From contig NZ_CP064952.1 in the NCBI RefSeq assembly GCF_011038885.2, positions 1,736,001 through 1,800,000 of the forward strand: a stretch of DNA of 64,000 bases, in the 5' to 3' direction. Source of the DNA: Schaalia sp. ZJ405. Lineage in GTDB: Bacteria; Actinomycetota; Actinomycetes; Actinomycetales; Actinomycetaceae. The notes below the pieces were generated by a model. That model searched no databases. It had not been told where the DNA came from and was given only the letters and a program-made list of their open reading frames with translations. Every line of letters starts with the position of its first letter. Position 1 is the first letter of the stretch. Positions 8,778 to 17,776 of this stretch are shown here, piece by piece. The position numbers and the translations under genes were made by a program.

Positions 8778-9467
8778 TCACTGAGGGACGCTCCTAGTGC
8801 GAGCACTTTTATATCTATGCGAGTAAACGTCCAGGATCGGGACACCTCGAGCGATCAGGTAATTGCCTATCCCATTCTCGATGTCATCGCGCGTCAGACA
8901 TTTCGGGATCCCGATTAATGGGAACTTTAAGATGAATTGACGATTCCAGGACTTACCGAGAGAATGGACGATGATACCTGCGGTAGTCCGTTGACGAACA
9001 TCCTCTTCTTCCTCTTCAGGAATATCGAAGTTGACATCGTTACTGGCTGCCACCACCCCCAGGAAGCCATCAGCGGTAAATTTCATCCAGACCAAGTCTT
9101 TTTTGCAAGACGCTCCTTTCTCAGGTAGAGCTGCATAAAGTTTTTCATTCAGATAACCGTAAAGCTCTTTATCTGTCATTCCTTCCGGAATTTCCAACTT
9201 AGGACCCTCTTCAGTCGTCATTCCGAACACTGCTAGAAATTCATTGACATAGAGACCAATTGTCTCTACTTTGACAGGAGGTTTTTCTGCTTGCCTGCGA
9301 GCCTCCTCGATTCGGTATGCTTTCGGATTAATTGTGACTGGTAATTCATCCCATGATTTGACAGTCGCTTCATCCTTATTAAGGTCCCAAGTATATTTTT
9401 TTATGAGCTCTTGAGCCTTTTCCTTAGTGAGGGGCTCATCTTCAGCCATCTGTGGTGGTAAACGCAT
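8778..9467 (-). CDS. unrecognised 229-residue soluble protein
   Basis: I do not recognise this protein. It is soluble, with a charged N-terminus (KEKAQELIKKYTWDLNKDEA), a strongly acidic run (DIPEEEEEDV, about residue 150), and a C-terminal part reading ENGIGNYLIARGVPILDVYS. There are no membrane segments or signal peptide. ATG 9467 is preceded by TATAAT (plus-strand 9474-9479) with only six bases between, the arrangement of a leaderless actinobacterial transcript. The base composition is lower in GC than flanking housekeeping genes. It lies between the two terminase fragments, so it is probably accessory cargo. The end may be frameshifted: a neighbouring frame stays open to about 8615. Confidence 0.5.
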   Translation of the reverse strand: MRLPPQMAEDEPLTKEKAQELIKKYTWDLNKDEATVKSWDELPVTINPKAYRIEEARRQAEKPPVKVETIGLYVNEFLAVFGMTTEEGPKLEIPEGMTDKELYGYLNEKLYAALPEKGASCKKDLVWMKFTADGFLGVVAASNDVNFDIPEEEEEDVRQRTTAGIIVHSLGKSWNRQFILKFPLIGIPKCLTRDDIENGIGNYLIARGVPILDVYSHRYKSARTRSVPQ

Positions 9468-9522
9468 GTTCCAATTATAGAACGCGTGGCCTCTTATTGT
9501 ACGCCGAATGCGAGTGCGACTG

Positions 9523-9671
9523 ATTGCCGTTCCTGATTACCCGGTCCAGGGCCATGATGGTAGCCACCACCCCGGCGTTCTTCTCAGCGCTCTTTTACTT
9601 GTCGGGTTTGACGTTGCCGGCAGGGTCAGTGCGGATGTGGATATTGTCGACCATGCAGCGTTCGAAAAGGC
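9523..9671 (-). pseudogene. phage terminase large-subunit fragment (C-terminal end), copy 2
   Basis: On the minus strand the frame reads MVDNIHIRTDPAGNVKPDK, a stop codon (TAA), then KSAEKNAGVVATIMALDRVI. This is the same terminase C-terminal block as at 7942-8056, here with the end (MALDRVIRNGN) preserved and an internal stop. The two copies share an evident nucleotide resemblance but differ at many positions, so they come from different phages or an old duplication. They face opposite directions and bracket the 229-residue gene. Confidence 0.7.
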
Positions 9672-9755
9672 CCTAGCCAAACACCTGCGTACAGGCAAAG
9701 TACCCAAAACCCGTTGCGAACAAGCCCCGCCAAGGAACCTCACAAGCAACGAGAG

Positions 9756-10745
9756 TTAAAGGTCAAGGTCAGAGGATCCCAGGAGGCTTCGACGTTCAGT
9801 GGTCTGTGCTGCTTCCTCCGTTACTCGTACAGCTTGGTCTGCTTCTTGGTTTTCCACCTCACGCAAACTGCGTCCATCTCCCAGATGCCAATTCTCCGGT
9901 CCGCTCACAGATGCCCCTGTGACGAAGGCCGCCGCCGCGCTAGGTGACGAGAACAGTAAATGTCGTGTCGTTACCATCTGTTCATTGACTGCGTCGGCGT
10001 ATTTCTCACGGTTACGAATCGCGGACTTGGGGCAGGAAGTTTTGATTTCCCCATCCAACTGACTTCCCGCATGCACGACAAATCCATCAGTTGTCTGGCT
10101 GCCTTGAGCTTCGAGATTCTTATAGCGCATGGTCAGTACCTCATCATCAGACCATCCATCTGTCATGACCCCAGGCTCGTTCGTCTTTGAGGGGACAGAC
10201 AGTGGTGAGGTAGTTAAGGGCTCAAACACCTTGTAGCCGAGGGAGCCGATCACAATCTTGGCGTAGGCAATGAACTCATTGAGTTCGGCCTCTTTTTCTT
10301 CGGTTACTTTCCCGGCAGAGGGCTGATTGCCATTTGTTACTACGTATCGACCAGCATCGGTAGCCATCCGGTAGAAGGCGTTTTCTAGGTAACTGATTTC
10401 AGTTGGACCAAACGAGTCGTTCTGTGTTGTTACGGCGATGACATGGGTGAAGTAGTCCAGTTTCTCTTCGCCCACATGTTCGGCTACACGTCCCAGTATG
10501 CCTTTGCCATTACTGCGTTCGCGGGCTTGACCAACGTAAACCTGATCAGCTCCGGTCTCGTCATTTGTGCCGAAGAGAAGGTAAACACCGGTTTGGTTAA
10601 GGTCGGCGCGCGCTGGAGTCCAATCGAGGCAGGTTCGAGGCATGAGGTAGACCAGGCCAGTCCAGTTACTCAGTGTTGCCTTGATTCGATATTTAGGGTC
10701 ACCATCGATTAAGAAGAGTTGGATGGTGCGCGCCGGGGTTCTCAT
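9756..10745 (-). CDS. GIY-YIG nuclease family protein with C-terminal DUF4357-like region
   Basis: The protein (about 329 residues from ATG 10745) has a GIY-YIG type core near residues 48-75: TGVYLLFG, then QVYVGQAR. A conserved-looking Glu lies further on (EISYLENAFYRMA). The C-terminal region AAAAFVTGASVSGPENWH is of the kind annotated DUF4357, often fused to GIY-YIG domains in accessory and defence loci. The start is placed at ATG 10745 because TAAAAT (plus strand 10753-10758) lies seven bases upstream, giving a leaderless start; a longer reading from 10820 lacks support. It borders the phage-derived patch. The target and role are unknown; a defence or mobile-element function is only an inference. 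Confidence 0.7.
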   Translation of the reverse strand: MRTPARTIQLFLIDGDPKYRIKATLSNWTGLVYLMPRTCLDWTPARADLNQTGVYLLFGTNDETGADQVYVGQARERSNGKGILGRVAEHVGEEKLDYFTHVIAVTTQNDSFGPTEISYLENAFYRMATDAGRYVVTNGNQPSAGKVTEEKEAELNEFIAYAKIVIGSLGYKVFEPLTTSPLSVPSKTNEPGVMTDGWSDDEVLTMRYKNLEAQGSQTTDGFVVHAGSQLDGEIKTSCPKSAIRNREKYADAVNEQMVTTRHLLFSSPSAAAAFVTGASVSGPENWHLGDGRSLREVENQEADQAVRVTEEAAQTTERRSLLGSSDLDL

Positions 10746-10830
10746 GTGTTCTATTTTAGAACCAGCACACACCGTTCTCAGGAGGAAAGTGCCCGCGTTC
10801 TCCGCGTAATCATGCGGCAAAAACGGCCTC

Positions 10831-10857
10831 CCCCCACTCAGTGCTGAAAAGTGGGGG
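10831..10857. terminator. hairpin downstream of ychF
   Basis: CCCCCACT (10831-10838) pairs with AGTGGGGG (10850-10857) across an 11-base loop. It lies between the ychF stop and the GIY-YIG gene, both on the minus strand, and probably ends the ychF transcript. Confidence 0.5.
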
Positions 10858-10912
10858 ATCGCGCCGATGTATCGAAAGTGCTAGGACCTGGGAACGGGCC
10901 TGACGCTCAGGA

Positions 10913-12013
10913 TTACTTCTTCCCACCGGATGCCAGGCCGCTACGGAATTCGCAGATGTCCCCGTCAGCCATGACGTAATCTTTCCCTTCCATGCGGACC
11001 TTGCCGGCCGCGCGCGCCTCGTGCATTCCACCCAACTCAACCAGGGTGTCGTAAGAGACGATTTCAGCTTTAATAAAGCCTTTCTCAAAATCAGTGTGGA
11101 TCACACCGGCAGCTTTCGGAGCAGTATCACCCTTGTGGATAGTCCACGCGCGCGATTCCTTGGGACCGGCAGTGAAGAAAGTCTGTAAGCCGAGCGTATT
11201 GAATCCAACACGGGCGAGCTTATCCAATCCGGATTCGTCCTGACCGGATTCGGCGAGCATCTCGCGAGCGTCGTCCTCGTCAAGCTCAACGAGTTCGGAC
11301 TCAAACTGCGCGTCAAGGAAAATTGCCTCAGCGGGCGCAACGAGAGAGCGTAACTCCGCCTGGAGGTCCTCATTCTCCATTCCATCCGCATCCATATTGA
11401 AAACGAAAATAAATGGCTTCGTTGTCATCAGCTGGAAGGACTTCAGCGCATCCTGATCAAGCTTCGCCCCCTCGGGCCCAGACAGCAACTCGCCTTTCTC
11501 CAACAGGGCAAGCGCCTGCGTTGCTGTCTCAAGAACAATAGGTTCGGTCTTCTTCGCACGAACCTCTTTTTCGAGCCGAGGAATCTGCTTATCCAATGTC
11601 TGCATGTCGGCAAGGATCAGCTCGGTTTTAATCGTCTCAATGTCGGATTCAGGGTCAACTTTGCCGTCAACATGAACAACATCGGGGTCAGCAAACGCGC
11701 GCGTTACCTGGCAAATCGCATCGGCCTCGCGAATGTTGGCAAGGAACTGATTTCCCAAGCCCTCACCCTCGGAAGCTCCCCGAACGATTCCGGCGATATC
11801 CACGAATGACACGGTGGCGGGGACAACCTTCTCCGAAGAGAACATCTTCGCCAACACACCGAGCCTGGGGTCAGGCAGCGGCACAACACCGACGTTCGGT
11901 TCAATCGTCGCGAAAGGATAGTTCGCAGCGAGGACGGTCGCGCGAGTGAGCGCGTTAAACAGGGTCGACTTACCGACGTTGGGCAGTCCGGCGATTCCAA
12001 TAGTCAAAGACAC
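10913..12013 (-). CDS. ychF: redox-regulated ATPase / Obg-like GTPase YchF
   Basis: This is a TRAFAC-class P-loop protein of the OLA1/YchF branch. The P-loop GLPNVGKSTLFNALT is at residues 8-22 and the DIAGIVRGAS switch II motif follows. The C-terminal TGS-like domain includes AWTIHKGDTAPKAAGVIHTD and the typical end ICEFRSGLAS. YchF binds ATP rather than GTP and is linked to ribosomes and stress responses. Length (366) matches the family. The start is GTG 12013. It is transcribed in the same direction as ispH, which lies upstream across a short gap that contains one copy of the GACGAGGACG motif. Confidence 0.96.
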   Translation of the reverse strand: MSLTIGIAGLPNVGKSTLFNALTRATVLAANYPFATIEPNVGVVPLPDPRLGVLAKMFSSEKVVPATVSFVDIAGIVRGASEGEGLGNQFLANIREADAICQVTRAFADPDVVHVDGKVDPESDIETIKTELILADMQTLDKQIPRLEKEVRAKKTEPIVLETATQALALLEKGELLSGPEGAKLDQDALKSFQLMTTKPFIFVFNMDADGMENEDLQAELRSLVAPAEAIFLDAQFESELVELDEDDAREMLAESGQDESGLDKLARVGFNTLGLQTFFTAGPKESRAWTIHKGDTAPKAAGVIHTDFEKGFIKAEIVSYDTLVELGGMHEARAAGKVRMEGKDYVMADGDICEFRSGLASGGKK

Positions 12014-12091
12014 GCTGCCAGTTTAATCGACGATCGCGCCACTCCCCACGCGAGCAGTCATTAGGCCGGTCACCTTCTACGTTCTTCTCTT

Positions 12092-12101
12092 GACGAGGAC
12101 G
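12092..12101 (+). repeat. GACGAGGACG motif copy (ychF-ispH gap)
   Basis: The copy reads TTGACGAGGACGAGGCGGG and lies about 40 bases downstream of the ispH stop (minus strand). It belongs to the dispersed intergenic family described in the findings. Confidence 0.7.
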
Positions 12102-12141
12102 AGGCGGGATCTCACACGGGATATATCAGACCCTGTGTCCA

Positions 12142-13230
12142 CTACTGCGTGTGACCCGGTCCGGCCTTGCGGGGCGCATGGGGACGTGAATCCACAAGCC
12201 CCGACTGTGAGAGCTCGGTACGGAGGTTGCGCGGCAACGCGAAAGTTGTCGTCTCCGTTTGTGTTCGCACAACGTCGACGGTTGGGAACCCATTTGCTTG
12301 GAGCCACTCAATCACTTCGCGGACAAGGATTTCGGGAACAGAGGCACCCGACGTGAGTCCCACGGTTTGAGCTCCTTGAAACCACTGTGGGCAAAGCTCA
12401 TCTGCCTTATCCACGCGGTGAGCGCTACCGGCGCCAGCCTCTATTGCAACCTCGACAAGGCGCACGGAATTCGAGGAGTTCGCCGATCCGACGACGATCA
12501 TGACATCGACATCCGGTGCGATGTGTTTGACCGCGACCTGACGGTTCTGTGTGGCGTAGCAGATGTCATCAGAGGGTGGGTCGATGAGATTGGGGAAACG
12601 TTGACGAAGACGGTTGACGGTTTCGCGGGTTTCATCAACGGACAACGTGGTTTGAGAGATCCACACGACACGATCGGGGTCGCGCACCTTCACGGAATCA
12701 ACCTCATCGGGAGTTCCCACAACCTGGATGTGATCGGGGGCTTCACCGAAAGTCCCTTCAACTTCTTCGTGTCCTTGGTGTCCCACGAGGATGATGTCGT
12801 AGTCGTCTTTGGCAAAGCGGACGGCTTCGCGATGAACCTTCGTCACCAGTGGGCACGTTGCATCAATGGTTGCCAGGTTACGTTGAGCGGCCGCTTCGCG
12901 GACCTGCGGTGACACTCCGTGAGCGGAGAACACCACTCGTGCGCCCTCGGGAACCTCATCAGTTTCCGAAACGAAAATTGCTCCGCGACGACTGAGGGAT
13001 TCAACAACGAATTTGTTGTGAACGATTTCTTTGCGGACGTACACGGGCGCGCCGTAGAGATCCAGGGCCTTTTCAACGACGTCCACAGCACGATCCACGC
13101 CAGCACAGTATCCACGAGGTGCGGCCAGAAGTATTCTGCCGCCGCCTGAATGATCCGATCGACCGGAGACGGTTGATGCATCGAGTACTTCATCCGCTGT
13201 GGCGTGAAGATCCACGGGAACACGAGTCAT
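12142..13230 (-). CDS. ispH: 4-hydroxy-3-methylbut-2-enyl diphosphate reductase IspH
   Basis: This is the last enzyme of the MEP isoprenoid pathway. It reduces HMBPP to IPP and DMAPP with a [4Fe-4S] cluster. The three cluster cysteines are visible in [24 protein letters not shown] and [11 protein letters not shown]. About 30 extra N-terminal residues precede the conserved start. ATG 13230 has no clear ribosome binding site, so a later or leaderless start is possible. It is divergent from xseA, and downstream uppS also serves isoprenoid metabolism. Length 362 is slightly above the usual 310-330 because of both ends. Confidence 0.95.
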   Translation of the reverse strand: MTRVPVDLHATADEVLDASTVSGRSDHSGGGRILLAAPRGYCAGVDRAVDVVEKALDLYGAPVYVRKEIVHNKFVVESLSRRGAIFVSETDEVPEGARVVFSAHGVSPQVREAAAQRNLATIDATCPLVTKVHREAVRFAKDDYDIILVGHQGHEEVEGTFGEAPDHIQVVGTPDEVDSVKVRDPDRVVWISQTTLSVDETRETVNRLRQRFPNLIDPPSDDICYATQNRQVAVKHIAPDVDVMIVVGSANSSNSVRLVEVAIEAGAGSAHRVDKADELCPQWFQGAQTVGLTSGASVPEILVREVIEWLQANGFPTVDVVRTQTETTTFALPRNLRTELSQSGLVDSRPHAPRKAGPGHTQ

Positions 13231-13390
13231 GGGTTCTAACTTATCGGTGTTGGAGCCTCAATGCTGGGGAAGGCGACTGACTCCACACAATGTTTCCCAA
13301 ACTTTGAGGCCGATAGGAGAAAGGGACAGCGGGAGAAACGGGAAGGACACTGCTGCGGCTAGTGTCAGTGCCTCCCCCTACAATGGTGTG

Positions 13391-14674
13391 GTGTCTGAAA
13401 TGAAAGCGCCTCCGGCAGCGAAAGCTGCCGACACCACGCGGGACAATCCGTGGCCGCTGCGCCGCCTCACTGAGAACATTGCACTCTATGTTGACCGCAT
13501 GTCTGCTCTGTGGGTCGAGGGGCAGGTCGTTGAGTACACGAAGCGTCCGGGCGCAAAAATGCACTTCCTGACCTTGCGCGACCTCGAAACGGACACGTCA
13601 ATGACGGTGACCGCCTGGGCGGGCGTCATGGACAACGCAGGCCCCGGCCTTGAACAGGGATCACGGATCGTAACCCGGGTTAAACCCGTGTTTTGGGAAA
13701 GAAGCGGTCGCTTGAACCTCCAAGCCGCTGAAATTCACCTTCAAGGTCTTGGAGATCTACTCGCCCGAATTGAGCAACTCCGCCAGCAGCTTGCAGCGGA
13801 AGGATTGTTCTCGTCGGATCGGAAGAAGCGTCTTCCTTTTCTTCCTCGCACAATCGGCCTTGTTTGTGGGCGCAACGCGAAAGCCAAGGATGACGTCATT
13901 GTCAACGCAACAGATCGCTGGCCGACTGCGCATTTTGAGATCCGAGAGGTTGCTGTCCAGGGGGATCATGCGGTTGCCGAGGTCATCGCCGCTTTGCGCG
14001 ACCTTGATGGGATCGACGATGTAGATGTCATCGTTGTTGCTCGCGGAGGTGGGGCCGTTGAGGATCTGCTTCCCTTTTCCGACGAGCGCCTCGTGCGCGT
14101 TGCCGCCGACATTCACACTCCCCTCGTCAGCGCAATCGGACACGAGGGGGACTCGCCCCTCCTCGACCTGGTCGCGGATTTCCGCGCGTCAACTCCCACG
14201 GATGCGGCACGGAACATCGTTCCCGATCGCGCCCAGGAATATGACGGACTCGCCCACGCGACAACGCGGATGCGCACCGCGATTTCCCAGAGAATCAGCC
14301 GCGAACGCGACACGCTCAGCCTCGTGATGACGCGACCGGTCATGCAAAGTCCCGCGGCCGTCCTCGTCAATCATCTTCAGGCCGTCGAAGCTCAGGTGAC
14401 GGCGCTACGCCAGCGTGTTGAACGTCGGCTCTTTGCCGAGCAGGAACAGCTCACCCGAGCACAGGCAACGCTGAGGGCACTGTCACCTCAGGCAACGCTC
14501 GACCGGGGATATTCACTGCTCAAGCTCCCCGGCGGCGAACTCATTCGTTCAGCGGCCCAGGTTCCCAAGGGGACACTCATTGAGGGAATTCTCGCTCAGG
14601 GACGCATGGTCGCGCAGGTCGTGGGGTCTACCGCAGGAGGAACACCCCCGGAACCTGAGGATTCCCCCTCGTAA
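13391..14674 (+). CDS. xseA: exodeoxyribonuclease VII large subunit XseA
   Basis: The catalytic subunit of ExoVII degrades single-stranded DNA to oligonucleotides. An N-terminal OB-fold (from LYVDRMSALWVEGQVVEYTK) is followed by the catalytic domain with LPFLPRTIGLVCG, ARGGGAVEDLLPF and SAIGHEGDSPLLD. A helical region and a conserved end (DRGYSLLKLPGG) come last. The start is placed at GTG 13391 because TACAAT (13379-13384) lies seven bases upstream, which suggests a leaderless transcript; ATG 13400 in the same frame is the alternative. The open frame extends further upstream but without conserved residues. It forms an operon with xseB, 62 bases downstream. Confidence 0.94.
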   Translation: MSEMKAPPAAKAADTTRDNPWPLRRLTENIALYVDRMSALWVEGQVVEYTKRPGAKMHFLTLRDLETDTSMTVTAWAGVMDNAGPGLEQGSRIVTRVKPVFWERSGRLNLQAAEIHLQGLGDLLARIEQLRQQLAAEGLFSSDRKKRLPFLPRTIGLVCGRNAKAKDDVIVNATDRWPTAHFEIREVAVQGDHAVAEVIAALRDLDGIDDVDVIVVARGGGAVEDLLPFSDERLVRVAADIHTPLVSAIGHEGDSPLLDLVADFRASTPTDAARNIVPDRAQEYDGLAHATTRMRTAISQRISRERDTLSLVMTRPVMQSPAAVLVNHLQAVEAQVTALRQRVERRLFAEQEQLTRAQATLRALSPQATLDRGYSLLKLPGGELIRSAAQVPKGTLIEGILAQGRMVAQVVGSTAGGTPPEPEDSPS

Positions 14675-14736
14675 CCGCTCTTAGCCACCGCGACGACTGA
14701 CAACGCACCACACACTTAGACGAAGGAACTGAACTC

Positions 14737-14973
14737 ATGGCCGATACCACCCCACTCCCCGATCCCTCGACTTTGGGATACGAGGCCGCACGCGACGAAC
14801 TCGTGACTATCGTGCGTACTCTCGAATCGGGACAGTCCCCACTTGAAGACACTCTTGCGCTGTGGGAGCGCGGTGAAGCTCTCGCGCAGCGCTGCCGAGC
14901 GATTCTCTCCGGCGCCCAGGAACGTCTCGACAGTGTGACCGCCAAACAGGCTGGAACCTCTACGGATGCCTGA
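14737..14973 (+). CDS. xseB: exodeoxyribonuclease VII small subunit XseB
   Basis: A 78-residue, largely helical protein. The core [20 protein letters not shown] followed by [18 protein letters not shown] is diagnostic of XseB. It binds in multiple copies to XseA to form ExoVII. The ATG is preceded by AAGGA. Its location directly after xseA is the normal arrangement. Confidence 0.95.
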   Translation: MADTTPLPDPSTLGYEAARDELVTIVRTLESGQSPLEDTLALWERGEALAQRCRAILSGAQERLDSVTAKQAGTSTDA

Positions 14974-15088
14974 TGAGGCCTCCTGGATGGACGGCGCGAG
15001 AATCTGTCACGAAAAATCTGCTTCGCCCAGTAAACTGGGATGAAAAGGCGCGTTGCGTCACCGGTGCCGCATCTTAGAAAGAGTTCTC

Positions 15089-16024
15089 ATGGATCTGGAA
15101 AAAGACCCTCATGTCCTCGCGATCGGCGAGTCTCTCATCGATATTGTCTACCCCGCAGGCAAGCCTGAAGAAGCGGAGAAGCACCCCGGTGGGTCTCCCG
15201 CCAATGTTGCGATGACGCTCGGGCGTTTGGGGCGTCCCGTTGTGCTCCAGACGTGGTTTGGTCAAGATGAGCACGGTCGGATGATCAACGACCACTTCAC
15301 AGCGTCGAACGTTGTCATCACCGCTGAGTCGCATGGGGCTCACCACACGACCACCGCAGCCGCCGAATTGGATGAGAAAGGTGCCGCAACGTACACCTTC
15401 GATTTCGATTGGAATCCAACAACACCGATTCACGTCGGCGCTGGTGCACGTATCATCCACGCCGGGTCGATCTCCGCTGCTCAGGAGCCTGGTGCTTCCG
15501 CTGTTCTTGAGGCACTTGAGCGTGGGCGTTCTCGCGCCCTGATCACCTACGATCCCAATGCCCGGCCCTCAATCATGGGGTCTCCTCACCAGGCTCTGGC
15601 GCTTGTTGAAAAGTTTGTTGCTCAGTCTGACCTGATCAAAGTGTCTGACGAAGACATCGCGTGGCTGACAGGATCGCATGACCTCGACACAACGATCGAC
15701 CGGTGGCTGGGAATGGGACCGTCCGTAATCATTGTGACCCGCGGAAAAGAAGGCGGCCTTGCAGTGACGCGCTCGGGCATCCGGATGGCTCACACACCCA
15801 AGGATGTCACCGTCGTTGACACCGTCGGAGCTGGTGACTCGTTCATGGGGGGTATCCTCGATTCCCTGTGGAGTCTAGGGCTGACAGGAGCCGAGGCTCG
15901 CGAAGCTCTCAGCAGGATCAGTGAAGACACGGTGTCGCAGATCCTTGAACGTGCGTCCAGTGTTTCCGATGTGACGGTGTCACGCGCGGGAGCAAATCCG
16001 CCGTGGGCGCATGAGCTGAACTGA
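15089..16024 (+). CDS. PfkB-family carbohydrate kinase (fructokinase-like)
   Basis: This is a ribokinase-fold sugar kinase of about 311 residues. The N-terminal glycine motif HPGGSPANVAMTLGRLG and the C-terminal signature DTVGAGDSFMGGILDSLW, with the catalytic Asp, are intact. AAAGAG precedes ATG 15089; a longer reading from 15053 has no site. Family members of this type usually phosphorylate fructose to fructose-6-phosphate, but the sugar cannot be read from the sequence. No transporter or glycosidase is adjacent. It ends at a strong hairpin shared with the convergent uppS gene. Confidence 0.88.
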   Translation: MDLEKDPHVLAIGESLIDIVYPAGKPEEAEKHPGGSPANVAMTLGRLGRPVVLQTWFGQDEHGRMINDHFTASNVVITAESHGAHHTTTAAAELDEKGAATYTFDFDWNPTTPIHVGAGARIIHAGSISAAQEPGASAVLEALERGRSRALITYDPNARPSIMGSPHQALALVEKFVAQSDLIKVSDEDIAWLTGSHDLDTTIDRWLGMGPSVIIVTRGKEGGLAVTRSGIRMAHTPKDVTVVDTVGAGDSFMGGILDSLWSLGLTGAEAREALSRISEDTVSQILERASSVSDVTVSRAGANPPWAHELN

Positions 16025-16060
16025 TTCTGTACTGATTGTTCGCAGTCGCTGACGCAGTAG

Positions 16061-16112
16061 GTGGCGTCCGAGGCTTTCCTTAGCCTCGGAGGCCACCGTC
16101 ATCGTCCTCGTC
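16061..16112. terminator. convergent terminator hairpin plus GACGAGGACG motif
   Basis: GTGGCGTCCGAGGCT (16061-16075) pairs with AGCCTCGGAGGCCAC (16082-16096) with one mismatch. It sits between the convergent stops of the PfkB gene and uppS. The complement of the dispersed 10-mer is at 16103-16112, inside the last codons of uppS. Confidence 0.75.
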
Positions 16113-16860
16113 GACGCTCCCGTTGGGCGTAGGAACGGAGCGCACGAAGGAAGTCGATTCGGCGGAAATCAGGCCAGTAGGCCTCACAAAAATAGAACTC
16201 CGAATGAACAGACTGCCACAGCATGAACCCGGAGAGGCGTTGCTCACCCGATGTGCGGATCACTAAGTCGGGATCAGGTTGGTCCTTCGTGTACAGGTGG
16301 TCTGCGATGTCCCCATCCGTGAGCGACTGAGCAATATCGTTGAGAGTGCGCCCATCCGCTGCGGCCTCCCGTAGGAGAGAACGCACGGCCTCGGTAATTT
16401 CATGACGACCGCCGTAGCCAACTGCAACGTTGACTTGCAGCCCCTCGATTGTTTGAGTCGACGCAACGGCATCCCGCAGAGCAGCGGCAACTGGGTCGGG
16501 CAGGAGGCTGAGGTCGCCGACGATCCTCAAGTGCCATTTCTTCTGTTGCGCGAGCGCTTCAACGGCCTGCACGATGATCGCCAGGAGTTTGTCTAATTCT
16601 TCGGCGTTACGTTGGAGATTGTCGGTCGAAAGCAGCCAGAGGGTCACGATCGACACGCCTGCGTCCTCGGCCCATCCGAGGAATTCTGAGATTTTCCCCG
16701 CACCCGCGCGGTGTCCCTGCGACGCGGAGGCTCCCAGCGCTTTTGCCCACCGGCGGTTTCCGTCAAGGATGACGCCGATATGCTCGGGAACTTGGGCGCC
16801 GTGAAGTTCGGCGCGGAGCTGTCGTTCGTAGATGTCGTAGAGCACGTTCCACCGCGTCAT
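16099..16860 (-). CDS. uppS: isoprenyl (cis-prenyl) diphosphate synthase, UppS family
   Basis: A cis-prenyltransferase of 253 residues that elongates allylic diphosphates with IPP, usually to undecaprenyl or decaprenyl diphosphate for cell-wall synthesis. The signature HIGVILDGNRRWAK carries the catalytic Asp, and SGEQRLSGFMLWQ and the EFYFCEAYWPDF segment are conserved. The ATG is preceded by GGAG. Actinobacteria often have two such enzymes, one making shorter products, so the chain length is uncertain. The last codons (RERRRGR) contain a copy of the repeated 10-mer. Confidence 0.94.
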   Translation of the reverse strand: MTRWNVLYDIYERQLRAELHGAQVPEHIGVILDGNRRWAKALGASASQGHRAGAGKISEFLGWAEDAGVSIVTLWLLSTDNLQRNAEELDKLLAIIVQAVEALAQQKKWHLRIVGDLSLLPDPVAAALRDAVASTQTIEGLQVNVAVGYGGRHEITEAVRSLLREAAADGRTLNDIAQSLTDGDIADHLYTKDQPDPDLVIRTSGEQRLSGFMLWQSVHSEFYFCEAYWPDFRRIDFLRALRSYAQRERRRGR

Positions 16861-17023
16861 CTATCGCTCCGTTCTGCTCGTCCCGTACACCCGGCTCATT
16901 CTGGTGACTCGCGCTCTCGCGCTTCAACGGCCATACTACTGGCTAGGGTAGCGCGGATCACCAGGGAGCGCGTCACACCGACGGTCGGTGTGCGTCGAAG
17001 AGGTCGCGGTTGTGTCTCGTATT

Positions 17024-17058
17024 AACCTACGATGGAGTAACTTACGATATCGTAGGTT
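17024..17058. promoter_or_regulatory. operator-like inverted repeats upstream of the hemolysin III gene
   Basis: AACCTACGAT (17024-17033) is the exact reverse complement of ATCGTAGGTT (17049-17058). The right half also overlaps a perfect 12-bp palindrome, TACGATATCGTA (17043-17054). This sits 29-63 bases before the start codon and looks like a dimeric repressor site, possibly of TetR type. No regulator gene is adjacent. Confidence 0.55.
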
Positions 17059-17086
17059 GTAACATCGTCGGTTCAAGGGAAGACCT

Positions 17087-17767
17087 ATGAAGAACGCTTC
17101 TTTGACTCCCAGATCATGGATCCCCGATCAGCTCGTGGCAATCAAGCCTCACCTGCGCGGATGGTTCCATCTCGTGACCGCACCCCTGTCTCTTGCGGCC
17201 TCGATCGTCCTCATTTGCCTGGCTCCCACGGCCGCAGAAAAATGGGCGTCCGCTGTCTACCTGACAACGTCGCTTGTTCTTTTTGGCGTGTCTGCGACCT
17301 ACCATCGTTTCTACTGGGCCCCGAGGTGGGAGACCGTGTGGCGGCGCCTCGACCACTCAAATATCTTCCTCCTCATTGCCGGCACCTACACACCGCTGAC
17401 GATTTCGCTTCTCAACCGGCACGACGCAACGGTCCTCCTCCTCATCGTGTGGATCGGCTCCATCATCGGCATCCTTCTCCAACTGTTCTGGCCAACCGCA
17501 CCGCGACTGCTGTCAACGCTCGTTTACGTTGCTCTCGGATGGGTTGCCGTTGCCTACCTTCCGCAGCTGTGGATGGCTGGCGGGCCCGTCGTGGTCTGGT
17601 TGATCATCGCCGGCGGCCTCCTCTACACCCTCGGCGCCCTTGTGTACGGATTCAAGAAACCCGATCCGTGGCCCACATGGTTCGGATTCCACGAGATTTT
17701 CCATACATTCACCGTTTTGGCGTGGGCCTGTCACTGCGTGGCCGTCTACTTCGCAGTTCTGAGTTGA
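17087..17767 (+). CDS. hemolysin III family membrane protein (TrhA/YqfA type)
   Basis: A seven-helix membrane protein of the PAQR/hemolysin III family, 226 residues. Family motifs are present: SATYHRFYW with the first His; LDHSNIFLLIAGTYTP; and HEIFHTFTVLAWACH near the end. These His and Asp residues form the presumed metal site. Bacterial members have been linked to membrane lipid homeostasis rather than haemolysis. The gene has a palindromic operator-like site upstream and a near-perfect hairpin made of two inverted copies of the dispersed 10-mer directly after its stop. Substrate unknown. Confidence 0.9.
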   Translation: MKNASLTPRSWIPDQLVAIKPHLRGWFHLVTAPLSLAASIVLICLAPTAAEKWASAVYLTTSLVLFGVSATYHRFYWAPRWETVWRRLDHSNIFLLIAGTYTPLTISLLNRHDATVLLLIVWIGSIIGILLQLFWPTAPRLLSTLVYVALGWVAVAYLPQLWMAGGPVVVWLIIAGGLLYTLGALVYGFKKPDPWPTWFGFHEIFHTFTVLAWACHCVAVYFAVLS

Positions 17768-17776
17768 GTGTTAATT

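Noticed and set aside
11272..11281. Copies of the 10-mer inside ychF (11272) and mfd (34236)
   Set aside because: Both encode Asp-Glu-Asp in conserved or acidic protein segments and are explained by coding; they were not counted as part of the intergenic family.
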